DNA of 39,157 nucleotides from Terriglobia bacterium (GCA_021325035.1 JAJPHW010000039.1:1-39157); one strand, 5' to 3'; shown: positions 16,540 to 25,585, counted from the first letter of the stretch. Numbers and translations: made by a program. Notes: generated by a model not told the origin, from the sequence alone.

Positions 16540-17592
16540 TCATCTCGCGAAACTGTCGGTATAGGCGTCGGCAATCTTGTATTGAATGACAGTTTCGTAT
16601 TCCGGCCCCAGAAATTTCTTAAGCCGGTCGGTATTCATCGTGTACTGCCCCGTCATGTATGGAAGCGCTTCTGGGGGAATAGAAGACAAGCGCAACTTCC
16701 ATAACATCGCCAAAGTCATGCGAAATGCCCACTTGCCGGGAACGCGCATGAGTTTGGCATGAGCCAATTCGATGCATTGGCCAAAGCTAAGGGCATCGCC
16801 GCGTCCAGCCACGTTAAGCACAGTGATTCGCTGCGATTCTGGTTCAGTCTTACGCAGAATGTACAAAATCAATCGGGCGACGTCATCTACGTGGACGAAC
16901 TGAAGTTGATGTTCCAGATAACGCTTGCCGTAGGGCAACATACAAGGCAGCCGCTTGCCTTCACGGCGCATTTTCGCCGCCCGGTTGCTTTTGCCATTGG
17001 GCGTGCCTCGAAATGCCCCCATTAGGTAGTTTTCAACCGTTTGACCCGCAAAAATGTGCGCGCGCAACAGATAAATGCTGCAATTCCTCATCCCGGGCGC
17101 GCGTTGCTGCACGACTTTGTCGCACTCCATCTTGTGAATGGCATAAGGCAGCGTGTGCGCTTGCAGAGGCGAATCTTCGTTGGCGGGGGCCGCTAAATCA
17201 GGCCCATAGACGGCTACGCTGCTGGGATAGATAAATTTCTGGACGATATTATCTTCGCGGTTGGCTTCGGCGATAGCTTCCATCACTCTGGCGGTACCGG
17301 CGACATTGATTTGCCACATTTTGTCGAGATCAAGCACGCCAGTTCGCTGAGGATCAATCACAAAGGCGAGGTGGATCACCGCCACCGGACGGTATTGCTT
17401 GAGCAAGAGGTATAACTCGCGGCAGGATTCTTCTTCCCCCAAATCCATGGCGATAAAACGGATGGGAAGGGAAGTTTCAGGGGGCCGTAAATCCACTCCG
17501 ATTACCTGGAACTCCGTCAGCTGAGGAAGCAAACGAAGTCCCAGATTCCCGGAAATGCCGGTGATTACGACGGCTGGTCTGGCAGCGTCCAT
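16540..17592 (-). CDS. NAD-dependent epimerase/dehydratase (extended SDR)
   Basis: This is an extended short-chain dehydrogenase family protein acting on an unknown, possibly nucleotide-sugar, substrate. The 350 residues open with the Rossmann motif VVITGISGNLGLRLL. The catalytic set is present: YPSSVAVYG (Ser) and PYAIHKMECDK (Tyr-x3-Lys). The C-terminal half has the FVHVDDVARLIL segment usual in this superfamily. It begins two bases after the stop of the upstream PPIase gene, so the two are likely co-transcribed. I cannot name the substrate. Confidence 0.85.
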   Translation of the reverse strand: MDAARPAVVITGISGNLGLRLLPQLTEFQVIGVDLRPPETSLPIRFIAMDLGEEESCRELYLLLKQYRPVAVIHLAFVIDPQRTGVLDLDKMWQINVAGTARVMEAIAEANREDNIVQKFIYPSSVAVYGPDLAAPANEDSPLQAHTLPYAIHKMECDKVVQQRAPGMRNCSIYLLRAHIFAGQTVENYLMGAFRGTPNGKSNRAAKMRREGKRLPCMLPYGKRYLEHQLQFVHVDDVARLILYILRKTEPESQRITVLNVAGRGDALSFGQCIELAHAKLMRVPGKWAFRMTLAMLWKLRLSSIPPEALPYMTGQYTMNTDRLKKFLGPEYETVIQYKIADAYTDSFAR

Positions 17593-17594
17593 CC

Positions 17595-18674
17595 TTACTT
17601 TTTAACAGGCGGTGGCGCCATCTGCATCTGCATTCCACCCGGTCCACCCATCGGCATCTTCATGCCCGGAACTGGCGCTGCGCCCGGAACGCTGAAGTAT
17701 GCATCGTTGAGAGTAGCAGTCGCTGACTTCTGTGCCGCCTGCATTCCTTCCTGAATACGCTGGCTGCGCAGAGTATTGCGAATCTCGTCATGTACCTTGT
17801 CGAGAGGCAGCTCTTCTTTGCTGAGCATCTTAAAGATAATGAAGCCGTTTTCGTCTTCCATCACCTTTGAGACTTCCCCCGCTTTTAAATCGAAAACAGG
17901 GGCCTGGTCGGGAGGAAGCATGTTGTGGCGGATGTTGTCGAGCTTCGTGGTGGGCGGCGTCATTTTGTTCCGGGCAGCGGTATAGGCTTCTTTTTCAAGC
18001 TTGTCTGCGTCTTCGCCGGCAGCCAAACGGGTGCGGAGCGATTCGGCGAGCTTCTTCATGGCTGCTTCGCCGACTTCGTCGCGCTTCTTCTGAGCTTCAT
18101 CGCTGAGTTTCGGGCCGCCGGGAAGCGGTTCCTTGTGGCGTGGAACATAGAGTTTTACAAGGTGGAACTGCTCGAATGCAGGCTGGTTCGCCTTGTAATA
18201 ATCTTCGATGTCTTTGTCTGGAACCTGAGCAGCCTTTTCCTGCACGCTTTGTCCAAGAGCTTGCTGCAACAGCTGCATCCGCGTGAGTTTCATCATTTCG
18301 TCGAATTTCGGAGTTTTGTCGAGGCCTTCCTTTTCGGCTTCCTTGGACATGATGAGCGCGTTGGCATAGCGGTTGGCAAACTGTTTACGTGCCGGAGGCG
18401 GCAGTTTTGGGGCGACGGTATCAACCAGGTGTTCGAAATCCGCGCGCGTAATTACGGTCTTGCAGTCGGCAGCGGTTTTATCGGCGCCGTCGCACAAACC
18501 TTGAATCGTAATTACAGGTGCATCAGGAGGCACTTCGGCCGCTTGTGCAGCGGGTGCCTTGTCGGTCTGGGCCGCCGCGGGGCTGGGGGCGGTAGCAGGA
18601 GCTGTAATCGTGTTCGGTGTCTGGGCCCACGTCATACCGGCGAGCAGCAGACATACCAATCCGCGTTGAATCAT
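17595..18674 (-). CDS. Periplasmic parvulin-type peptidyl-prolyl isomerase (SurA/PrsA-like)
   Basis: This is probably a periplasmic folding chaperone. The 359-residue product has a signal peptide (LVCLLLAGMTWAQ), a Pro/Ala-rich linker, then a SurA-N-like helical domain (about 75-200) and a PpiC-type rotamase region (about 200-320). The latter includes FDLKAGEVSKVMEDENGFIIFKM, a typical parvulin end block. The tail is Met/Pro/Gly-rich. The frame is open to 18758, but GGAGGAA eight bases before the ATG at 18672-18674 settles the start. It is upstream of the epimerase in the same operon. Rotamase conservation is moderate, so chaperone activity is surer than isomerase activity. Confidence 0.83.
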   Translation of the reverse strand: MIQRGLVCLLLAGMTWAQTPNTITAPATAPSPAAAQTDKAPAAQAAEVPPDAPVITIQGLCDGADKTAADCKTVITRADFEHLVDTVAPKLPPPARKQFANRYANALIMSKEAEKEGLDKTPKFDEMMKLTRMQLLQQALGQSVQEKAAQVPDKDIEDYYKANQPAFEQFHLVKLYVPRHKEPLPGGPKLSDEAQKKRDEVGEAAMKKLAESLRTRLAAGEDADKLEKEAYTAARNKMTPPTTKLDNIRHNMLPPDQAPVFDLKAGEVSKVMEDENGFIIFKMLSKEELPLDKVHDEIRNTLRSQRIQEGMQAAQKSATATLNDAYFSVPGAAPVPGMKMPMGGPGGMQMQMAPPPVKK

Positions 18675-18815
18675 TGTGTAGGATTCCTCCAGGAAAGTTG
18701 CAAAATTCATTAAAATCGTAGCACAGTTGCGGATTTCCCACCCATTACCGTTGTTCATCCTTTGGAATCCTGCGTCAAAACTTGGCGGAACCGTCCTTAG
18801 GCAGTCATAATTGCA

Positions 18816-20249
18816 GTGATGTCAGGGGCACCTGCTATTTACCAAACCGAATCCATGCGCGCGGAGAAACGTGCGGTCGCTGGGAATTCTGTTTTGGTCG
18901 CGCTCGCCATCACGATCCTCAAAATCTTAGTCGGCGTAAGTACATCAAGCTTGGGCATTCTTTCGGAAGCTGCCCACTCGGGACTCGACCTGGTAGCCGC
19001 TACGATTACGCTTTTCTCTGTGCGGGTCTCCGACAAACCAGCGGATGCCGAACATCAATATGGCCACGGTAAAGTCGAGAATTTTTCGGCTTTCGTCCAG
19101 ACAGGATTATTACTGCTGACCTGTGTCTGGATTGTGCGTGAATCCATCCACCGGCTTTTCTTCCACTATGTGGATATCGAACCGAGTGCGATTGCATTTG
19201 CCGTAATGTTTGCGTCCATGGCAGCTGATTTTTGGCGATCGCGTACGCTGCGCCGCATCGCGGCGAAGTACGATAGCCAGGCCCTGGAAGCGGATGCGCT
19301 GCATTTTTCCACCGATGTGTGGTCGAGCGGGGTGGTGGTTGTTGGCTTGGCGCTGGTGCTCGTTGGGCGCGCTCGCGGCATCACTTGGCTGCGGGATGCC
19401 GACGCGATTGCTGCTCTCTTTGTCGCAGGCGTCGTTGTTTATGTGAGTGGGCGTCTGGGACGCCGAACGATAGATGCTCTTCTCGATGCTGCTCCCAAGG
19501 GAGTACGCGGCAAAATTATTCAGGCAGTGTCAAAAGTGGATGGTCTGCTTGAGGTGGACCGAGTTCGCATTCGCCGGGCTGGCAACCGTTATTTCGCCGA
19601 TCTCTCCATTGGCCTCGCGCGTAACGTGACGTTTCAGCGTTCGGAGCAGGTTGCAGATTCTGTGACCGCTGCCGTCCAGAGTGTTTTGCCGAATGCGGAT
19701 GTAATGGTCCGCTCGGTTCCCCGTGCCGCATTTTCTGAGAATATTTTTGATCGTGTGCGAGCCGTGGCGATGCGCAACAACGTCAACGTCCATGACGTCA
19801 GCGTGCAAGATGTTGACGGCCGTCTGCATGTGGAGCAGCACCTCGAACTGGACGAACGCCTGCTGCTGAAAGACGCGCATGATAAAGTGACCCAGCTTGA
19901 GGCGCAAATACAGGAAGATGTTCCGGAAATTAATAGCATTTTGACTCACATCGAGAGCGAGCCCGCGACCATCGAGACCAGCGAGGAGATCGTTCGCGAT
20001 GCCAACCTGGAGGAACGCCTGAAGAAAGTCAGCACCGAATTTCCGGAAGTTCTTGATATGCACGATCTGGAAATCAAGCGTATTCGCGGACGGCTTTATG
20101 TTTCCTGCCACTGCACTTTTTCCGATGAGCTTCCACTCTCCCGCGTACACGATGTTTCGACGGAGCTGGAAATTCGCTTTAAGCAAGAATCCCCGGAGAT
20201 TTTTCGTGTTCTAATCCACCCTGAGCCCCAAACCGATAACCGGCGATAA
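18816..20249 (+). CDS. Cation diffusion facilitator with three C-terminal dimerisation-domain copies
   Basis: This is an antiporter-type divalent metal exporter of the CDF family. Six membrane helices span residues about 20-220. Transport-site ligands are H54-x3-D58 (HSGLD) and H163-x3-D167 (HFSTD). HD/HD is the pattern of Zn/Co-type rather than Mn-type CDFs. YGHGKVE near residue 82 is a second family signature. Most CDFs end with one about 80-residue cytoplasmic domain. This one, 477 residues long, carries three related copies: about 228-303, 308-388 and 397-472, each with a central G-x-[RL]-[YH]-[FV] strand and a terminal PE/PN segment. The start is GTG at 18816 or the adjacent ATG at 18819; I see no strong ribosome site. 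OsmC and EamA genes follow closely. Confidence 0.9.
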   Translation: MMSGAPAIYQTESMRAEKRAVAGNSVLVALAITILKILVGVSTSSLGILSEAAHSGLDLVAATITLFSVRVSDKPADAEHQYGHGKVENFSAFVQTGLLLLTCVWIVRESIHRLFFHYVDIEPSAIAFAVMFASMAADFWRSRTLRRIAAKYDSQALEADALHFSTDVWSSGVVVVGLALVLVGRARGITWLRDADAIAALFVAGVVVYVSGRLGRRTIDALLDAAPKGVRGKIIQAVSKVDGLLEVDRVRIRRAGNRYFADLSIGLARNVTFQRSEQVADSVTAAVQSVLPNADVMVRSVPRAAFSENIFDRVRAVAMRNNVNVHDVSVQDVDGRLHVEQHLELDERLLLKDAHDKVTQLEAQIQEDVPEINSILTHIESEPATIETSEEIVRDANLEERLKKVSTEFPEVLDMHDLEIKRIRGRLYVSCHCTFSDELPLSRVHDVSTELEIRFKQESPEIFRVLIHPEPQTDNRR

Positions 20250-20267
20250 CCACTAGGATTGAAAAAT

Positions 20268-20675
20268 ATGTCTATGATTTCTGCGCGCGCGAACTGGAAA
20301 GAAAAACATCAATTCACAGCCGTTGCTAAAAGCGGCCATACAATCAACGTGGATGGCGACAGTCAGGTTGGGAACAGTCCCATGGAGCTTGTTTTAATCG
20401 GCCTTTGCGGATGCACCGGGTACGACGTTGCCAGTATTTTGACCAAAAAGCGCGAGCCGTTCACCAGCCTCGAAGTCAGTGCGGAAGGCGACAAGGCCCC
20501 AACGTCGCCGAATGTTTTTACCGAGATTCGTTTGCTCTACCGCGTCGGCGGCAATGTTTCGCACAAAGCAGTTGAGGATGCAGTCCGGTTATCCGAAGAA
20601 AAGTACTGCTCGGTTTCCGCCATGCTGGAAAAAACGGCCAGGATTACCACGCGCATTGAGTATATAAATTCTTGA
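20268..20675 (+). CDS. OsmC family peroxiredoxin-like protein
   Basis: OsmC/Ohr proteins reduce organic hydroperoxides with a reactive cysteine pair. The 135-residue product has the family N-terminal half (GNSPMELVLIGLCGCTGYDV), giving the peroxidatic Cys region, and a second Cys in SEEKYCSVSAML. An in-frame TTG at 20259 exists, but AGGA at 20255-20258 is well spaced for the ATG at 20268. The gene lies 18 bases after the CDF exporter and overlaps the next gene. The YhfA-like subgroup, rather than Ohr, fits the CGCTGYDV context; this is a judgement by eye. Confidence 0.88.
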   Translation: MSMISARANWKEKHQFTAVAKSGHTINVDGDSQVGNSPMELVLIGLCGCTGYDVASILTKKREPFTSLEVSAEGDKAPTSPNVFTEIRLLYRVGGNVSHKAVEDAVRLSEEKYCSVSAMLEKTARITTRIEYINS

Positions 20676-21631
20676 ACTCCGTTCATCAGCCCAAGCCCTA
20701 TAAGGGATATTTGTACATCGCGTGCGCAACGTTTTTATGGGGAATCAGCGCTACACTGGGCCGCGCGGCATTTACGGGCAAGCCTCTTCCGGGTGGACTG
20801 ATTCTTCGGCCGGTTGATCCACTCATTCTCTCGCAGACGCGGACATCGTTCTCCTGCATGGTTTTGCTTTTTATTCTGATTGCGCGAAACCTAAAGAATT
20901 TACGCATCCCAGTGATTGATTTTGGCAGATTAGCTTTGCTGGGTGTTTTCGGCGTGGCGGCTTCGAACTACCTGTACTATCTTGCGATCCAGAGAACCAA
21001 CGTCGCGACGGCGATTGTCGTGCAATATACCGCGCCGATATGGGTGTTGTTGTATGCCGTTCTTCGAGGCCAGCAAAAACCTACGCCGCAACGCATGGGG
21101 GCGGTCGCTCTGGCCGTACTCGGAATCGCTTTTGTGATTCAGATATTTTCTAGCGGAAAGTTGAATTTAGACCGGGTCGGAATATTGGCGGCACTGGCTG
21201 CTGCCTTTTCTTTTGCGTTCTATAACGTCGCTGGACATGGCATTCTTGCACGCTACAACCGTTGGATCGTGCTTTTTTACACCACATTCACGGCCGCGCT
21301 CTTTTGGTTATGCCTGAACCCTCCTACAAAAGTTATCAATGCACATTACTCTGCCGGGCAGTGGTTATTTCTTTTCGTTTTTTCCATGCTTTCCGTCCTC
21401 GGCCCGTTTTCGTTCTACTTTGCCGGATTGCAACATCTTGAGCCCACGCGCGCGATCGTCGTCAGTTGTTTGGAGCCTGTATTCTCCATCCTCATAGCCG
21501 CGCTTGCGCTAGGTGAGACGCTCCGTTTTGTGCAGACGGTGGGTATTTTCATGGTGCTGGCTGCGATTGTTGTCGTCCAACTTCCCAGCAAGGCCGAGCA
21601 GTGCATACCGCCGCTGGAGCCGATAGAATAG
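20672..21631 (+). CDS. EamA/DMT-superfamily transporter
   Basis: This is a drug/metabolite transporter superfamily permease of 319 residues with about ten membrane helices in two EamA repeats. Repeat 1 runs from about residue 12 to 145 (YIACATFLWGISATLGRAAF ... NVATAIVVQYTAPIWVLLYA), repeat 2 from about 165 to 305 (LEPTRAIVVSCLEPVFSILIA). The start is TTG at 20672, overlapping the OsmC stop by four bases. No ATG or GTG occurs before helix 1, so translation probably depends on coupling. The substrate is unknown. Confidence 0.85.
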   Translation: MNSVHQPKPYKGYLYIACATFLWGISATLGRAAFTGKPLPGGLILRPVDPLILSQTRTSFSCMVLLFILIARNLKNLRIPVIDFGRLALLGVFGVAASNYLYYLAIQRTNVATAIVVQYTAPIWVLLYAVLRGQQKPTPQRMGAVALAVLGIAFVIQIFSSGKLNLDRVGILAALAAAFSFAFYNVAGHGILARYNRWIVLFYTTFTAALFWLCLNPPTKVINAHYSAGQWLFLFVFSMLSVLGPFSFYFAGLQHLEPTRAIVVSCLEPVFSILIAALALGETLRFVQTVGIFMVLAAIVVVQLPSKAEQCIPPLEPIE

Positions 21632-21742
21632 CGCTCTTGGTTGAAGTGACAAGTTGATGACAATTTTTTACCAATTAGGTGCGGCATCGCTTTTGGGCTT
21701 GATTGTCAGGTGCGGCCAGCCAACACTAGACAGGAGGTTTCT

Positions 21743-22183
21743 ATGAAATTTCCTCGTTTCAGCGCTCTATTGCTTTTAATTGCATTCGCGGTTCCATGCT
21801 TTGCGCATCATCTTGCGGTCATCGTCAACAAAGACAACAGCGTGGAACAACTCACTTCGGCTCATCTTTCGAAGATCTTTCGCTCGGAGGATACAAAGTG
21901 GCCCAACGGTACATCCATCATTCTCGTGTTGCATAGCAACCTGAGCACGGAGAGCCAGACACTGCAACACCTGAATAAAATGTCTGCTGTTGAATTGAAA
22001 GCTCACATTGCCGCCCACAAAGACTCTATTCACATCGTTGACAGCGACGACGATTTATTGAAAGAAGTGGGAGCGAACGCGGGTGCGATTGGTTTGGTGG
22101 ATGTGCGCTCGATCAACGATCACGTCAAAGTGGTGAAGGTGGATGGCAAGCTCCCGCTCGAAAGCGGCTACCTGCCGCACTAG
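21743..22183 (+). CDS. Small exported PstS-like (PBP-like) domain protein
   Basis: The 146-residue product has a signal peptide cleaved near CFAHH and a single lobe-like domain related to phosphate-binding proteins of ABC transporters (PBP-like-2 fold). Evidence is HLAVIVNKDNSVEQLTSAHLSKIFRSEDTKWPNGTSI, with the [LI]s...[LI]..IF.g....W.nG pattern, and NAGAIGLVDV near residue 117. Family members of full length have two lobes and about 300 residues, so this is a short form. A strong AGGAGG (21732-21737) sits five bases before the ATG. It may bind an oxyanion in the periplasm. The 3' end overlaps ribF by four bases, convergently. Confidence 0.75.
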   Translation: MKFPRFSALLLLIAFAVPCFAHHLAVIVNKDNSVEQLTSAHLSKIFRSEDTKWPNGTSIILVLHSNLSTESQTLQHLNKMSAVELKAHIAAHKDSIHIVDSDDDLLKEVGANAGAIGLVDVRSINDHVKVVKVDGKLPLESGYLPH

Positions 22184-23121
22184 GTTTTGCGTTTGAGCAA
22201 TCGGAAAAAGCGTTGCGCCTTCGCCACATCTTTTCCGATTTGTGCGCGCAATGCCTCGACGGATGGAAATTTAATTTCATCTCGAAGGCGTTTCAGGAAA
22301 GTCACTTCCACCCGTGTTTCCGCGGTTAATTCAATGGGGTGAAAATTCAGGAGATGGCTTTCAATTGCGAAGGAGTCCACGCCGAATGTCGGACGATTTC
22401 CCACATTTGTGACTGAATCAAAGCATTCGGATGCCACACGAGTTTGAGTGATGTACACGCCATGCTTCGGAATCAGTTCGTCGTAGCGATTTAGATTGAT
22501 TGTGGGAACCGTGTATTTTGATCCGTAACCCCGCCCAGCGTGCGGCGTGCTTACAATGCTGAACGGTTTTCCCAAGAGATGCCGCGCTCTTTGTACGTTG
22601 CCATCCGAAATCAACTTGCGAATGTGGCTGCTTGAAACTGGCTCGCCACGCAGGCGCATCTCGGGGTAAATCACAACTTCAAAACCCATTTCCCGTCCCA
22701 ACTGCATGAGCACATTGACGTCGCCAGCCGCTTTGTGGCCGAAGCGGAAGTTGTATCCCTCATGGACTTCGCGTGCCTGCAAGCCGTTTTTCAAAATCCT
22801 TTGTGCGAACTCGCGGGGAGGCATGTGGCAAAGTTCTTGCGTGAACGGAAGTATCAAAACTGCATCGAGGCCGGATTTTCCCAAGAAACGAATCTTTTCT
22901 GCGGTCGGCGTCAACAATTTCAGCTCAGAATCTGGCCGCAAAACCCTTACGGGATGAGGATCAAAGGTGAGTACAACCGACTTGAATCCCCGATCTTTTC
23001 CGCGTGTAACGAGTTGCTTGACGACTTGGGAGTGGCCGTCGTGAACTCCATCGAAATTGCCAATGCTGACAATGGTCGGCCCCAAGCCGTCAAGCTCACT
23101 GAGTTGATGGAGTATTCGCAT
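22180..23121 (-). CDS. ribF: Bifunctional riboflavin kinase/FAD synthetase
   Basis: RibF phosphorylates riboflavin to FMN and adenylates it to FAD in the cytoplasm. The 313-residue length is standard. The N-terminal nucleotidyltransferase domain (about 15-185) has SIGNFDGVHDGHSQVV with the HxGH motif, and EPVSSSHIRKLISDG. The C-terminal flavokinase domain (about 185-310) has GRGYGSKYTVPTINL, the GxxxTxPTxN kinase motif, and TNVGNRPTF. It is last in a minus-strand run with the MBL, DUF1844 and ygfZ genes, two bases after the MBL stop. Confidence 0.95.
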   Translation of the reverse strand: MRILHQLSELDGLGPTIVSIGNFDGVHDGHSQVVKQLVTRGKDRGFKSVVLTFDPHPVRVLRPDSELKLLTPTAEKIRFLGKSGLDAVLILPFTQELCHMPPREFAQRILKNGLQAREVHEGYNFRFGHKAAGDVNVLMQLGREMGFEVVIYPEMRLRGEPVSSSHIRKLISDGNVQRARHLLGKPFSIVSTPHAGRGYGSKYTVPTINLNRYDELIPKHGVYITQTRVASECFDSVTNVGNRPTFGVDSFAIESHLLNFHPIELTAETRVEVTFLKRLRDEIKFPSVEALRAQIGKDVAKAQRFFRLLKRKT

Positions 23122-23123
23122 GC

Positions 23124-23897
23124 TTAGATTTCAAACTCCAGCTTCATGCCGTCATAGGACAATCGCACATGCGGAGGCAAAAGAGCATTCGTCTCTTCAT
23201 GCGGCAATTCATGGCAAATGTGGGTGAAGAACGCGCGCCGCGGCTTGACTTGCTCTACGATCCGCAATGACTGTTCCACGCTGGAGTGGGTAGGATGCGG
23301 TTTATGCCGAAGCGCATCCAGGAACAAAATATCCAGATCGCGTAATTGTTCGAGCGACGATGCTGGGACCTCGCTGTGGTCGGTCAAATAAGCTGCCGAT
23401 CCGAAACGATACCCATAAATCTCCGTTTCGCCGTGAATGATGGGAACGGGAATAAAAGCTACTCCAAATAGATCCAGCGGCTTGTCCATCGCATGCAGTT
23501 CCACTTGAGGCAAACCCCCGAATTTGTACTTGGCTTCAAAAATGTAGTGGAACATGGTCCGCAGAAACTCAGCGGCCTCAGGTTTTGCGTAGAGCGGCAA
23601 TTTGCCTGCCCTGTGGTGGTAGCTTAGCGGTCTGAGATCGTCAATTCCAAGAATGTGATCGGCGTGGGTATGCGTATATAAAACTGCATCCAGTCTTCTG
23701 ATCTGCTCGCGAATCGCCTGCTCGCGGAAGTCGGGCGTCGTATCAATTAAAACGCCGTGCCCATCATACTCAATAAACACCGAAGGACGGGTGCGCCGAT
23801 CATTTGGGTCAGTGGAATGGCAGACGGCGCAATCACACCCGATGGTTGGCACTCCCATGGATGTTCCGCTTCCAAGGACCGTCAGCGTCGCTTTCAT
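23124..23897 (-). CDS. MBL-fold metallohydrolase, PhnP-like
   Basis: This is a metallo-beta-lactamase-fold hydrolase of 257 residues resembling the PhnP/phosphodiesterase group. The first strand carries LGSGTSMGVPTIGC with a Cys cluster (CDCAVC). The metal motif is THTHADHILGIDDL (HxHxDH), followed by PIIHG, YLTDHS and FLDALRH, and a C-terminal FTHICHELP His. A cyclic phosphodiester substrate is likely from the subgroup but not certain. It sits three bases after the DUF1844 stop in an apparent four-gene operon. Confidence 0.88.
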   Translation of the reverse strand: MKATLTVLGSGTSMGVPTIGCDCAVCHSTDPNDRRTRPSVFIEYDGHGVLIDTTPDFREQAIREQIRRLDAVLYTHTHADHILGIDDLRPLSYHHRAGKLPLYAKPEAAEFLRTMFHYIFEAKYKFGGLPQVELHAMDKPLDLFGVAFIPVPIIHGETEIYGYRFGSAAYLTDHSEVPASSLEQLRDLDILFLDALRHKPHPTHSSVEQSLRIVEQVKPRRAFFTHICHELPHEETNALLPPHVRLSYDGMKLEFEI

Positions 23898-23900
23898 CTT

Positions 23901-24485
23901 CTATCTTTTGCCAAAATCAGGTTTGCTCAAATCAGGTATGCCCTTGCCGGGAGCACTCTGTGGTGGCCGGGACAGCGCATTGATCACTTCCACATAAGCC
24001 ATGCGCAACTCATAAAGGCAATTTTGCAGAAAAGTTTTTTCTGCATCGGTAAGATTGCCCTTCGTTTTATCGGCGATCAAGCTGAGCGTATCAATAGTTT
24101 GCCGGGCCCCAATTGGGTCAAGTCTGGGTTGTCCACCCTCTTCATGCATCATGCCGAGTTGCATCATGGCAGTCATGTAGAGAGAAGCCATAAAACGCTC
24201 GAAGGTCATCTCCAAATCTTTGGTCGAATGCCCGCCCATCTCAATCCGGCGATCCATGTCCTTCGACGATGCACGATACGCATCTGCTTGTTGTTGCTGC
24301 TCCGACGCCGATGGAGACGGCGGCATTGCGGGTTCTGGCGCATTTTCTACCGCAGCCGCTACCGGTGCGTTAGAAGCAACAGAAGGCGAAATTTCCTTTT
24401 CGGGGGTCTCTTCCCGCACATCGCCTTCGCTTGTGAACAGGCGCCTGTCGGTGACTGTAAAACTTTCCTGCTTTTTTTCGGGCAT
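23901..24485 (-). CDS. DUF1844 domain protein
   Basis: This is a 194-residue cytoplasmic protein of unknown function. The first about 90 residues are low-complexity (Pro/Ala/Glu, then a Gln run). The C-terminal half matches DUF1844 as I know it: DLEMTFERFMASLYMTAMMQ then a stretch of LDPIGARQTIDTLSLIADKT and NLTDAEKTFLQNCLYELRMAYV. It is located between ygfZ and the MBL gene with spacers of three to six bases. Because of the Fe-S and flavin neighbours it may relate to cofactor handling, but that is guesswork. Confidence 0.82.
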   Translation of the reverse strand: MPEKKQESFTVTDRRLFTSEGDVREETPEKEISPSVASNAPVAAAVENAPEPAMPPSPSASEQQQQADAYRASSKDMDRRIEMGGHSTKDLEMTFERFMASLYMTAMMQLGMMHEEGGQPRLDPIGARQTIDTLSLIADKTKGNLTDAEKTFLQNCLYELRMAYVEVINALSRPPQSAPGKGIPDLSKPDFGKR

Positions 24486-24491
24486 AGGTCC

Positions 24492-25520
24492 TCAAATTCT
24501 AAGAAATTCTTCAAACGGAAGACTCGTGACAGAAGCGGTAAAACCGTTTCCGGCCAGCGGCTTTTTCAGGACGGCGATCTCGCGCCGCACATATCCCAAC
24601 GCGATGTTCTTTGTGCCATCGCTTAGAGGAACAGATGCAGCACTCGTAATTTCAGCAACTTTCTTTTCTTCCAATCGCAGTTCGGCTCCTGCTTCAGGCA
24701 TAGGGCCGTCAATTACGAATCCGGTAAATTGCCGGTGCACCGCACCACGTGAACGAATCCGCTCTACGATTTCCTGACCGACATAACAGCCTTTGTTGAA
24801 ATTCAGAGCGCGCTCCTGATCGGTTTCTTGCGGCAAGTCTTTTTCGCGTATGTCGGTTCCGTATTTCGGGATTCCCGAAGCAATTCGTAGCCATTCAAGC
24901 GTGGTCGCATCAACCGGAACTGCACCTGCTTTTACCAATTCAGCTTTCATTAGTTCTGCGTTCTCAGGCAAAACCCATAATTCATACGACGCAATACTCG
25001 GATTGTCTCCACGCACGACCGTTACATCGTGGTCTCGCCAGTGAATCGCTTTGAACTGTAAAGGCTGCAATTCTTCTACAGAAAACCCGGCTGCTTGTAA
25101 CAAAGAAGCAGCTTTCGGCCCCGCGATGCCAATACATATCGTGGTTTTGCTCACGTCTTTCATGTTCACATCGTCCATGATTATGTGATGGTCGAAAGTG
25201 TCCCAGATTTTTGTGATTTGACCTTGATCGGTATCCACGATGAGCGATTCGCCGAAATTGTAGGCGTACATATCGCCCAAAATTCGCCCTTGCGGACTCA
25301 GCAAAAATGCATAGACTCCATGCCCGGTCGCCAGATCACGAATGTTATTCGTGACCATCCCATTGAGCCAGCGCACACGGTCATCGCCCGTGAGCTCAAT
25401 CTTGCCGCGGGAATTCGTCTGATGGACGCCACAATTCGAAATCAGCGCCCGAAATTCTGCACGTGCAGCTGCGAAATCGCTGGTGACAGGCGTATTTTCT
25501 TGAATCGCGCTGGAAATCAT
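24492..25520 (-). CDS. ygfZ: YgfZ/CAF17-type folate-binding protein for Fe-S cluster assembly
   Basis: YgfZ proteins resemble the T-protein of glycine cleavage, bind folate, and help assemble or repair certain Fe-S enzymes. The 342 residues include RVRWLNGMVTNNIRDL near the N-terminus and the diagnostic NKGCYVGQEIVERIRSRGAV (K-G-C-Y-x-G-Q-E, with the key Cys) near residue 246. It is the first gene of the leftward operon. A TATAAT box on the minus strand ends about eight bases before the ATG, so the transcript may be almost leaderless. Confidence 0.92.
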   Translation of the reverse strand: MISSAIQENTPVTSDFAAARAEFRALISNCGVHQTNSRGKIELTGDDRVRWLNGMVTNNIRDLATGHGVYAFLLSPQGRILGDMYAYNFGESLIVDTDQGQITKIWDTFDHHIIMDDVNMKDVSKTTICIGIAGPKAASLLQAAGFSVEELQPLQFKAIHWRDHDVTVVRGDNPSIASYELWVLPENAELMKAELVKAGAVPVDATTLEWLRIASGIPKYGTDIREKDLPQETDQERALNFNKGCYVGQEIVERIRSRGAVHRQFTGFVIDGPMPEAGAELRLEEKKVAEITSAASVPLSDGTKNIALGYVRREIAVLKKPLAGNGFTASVTSLPFEEFLRI

Positions 25521-25527
25521 TCTTTCA

Positions 25528-25533
25528 ATTATA
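25528..25533 (-). promoter_or_regulatory. Putative -10 box for the ygfZ-ribF operon
   Basis: TATAAT on the minus strand at 25533-25528, with the ygfZ ATG at 25520. A start about seven bases on would give a leaderless or near-leaderless mRNA. No clear -35 is visible. Confidence 0.35.
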
Positions 25534-25571
25534 AATCGTACGTTCGCGGGCCGTTTTATTCGCTGGTTTGT

Positions 25572-25577
25572 GATACT
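25572..25577 (+). promoter_or_regulatory. Putative extended -10 for the leuB-like gene
   Basis: TGTGATACT places an extended -10 (GATACT at 25572-25577) nine bases before the GTG start at 25586. There is no purine-rich ribosome site between them, so a leaderless message is possible. Confidence 0.35.
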
Positions 25578-25585
25578 TTTCTGGC

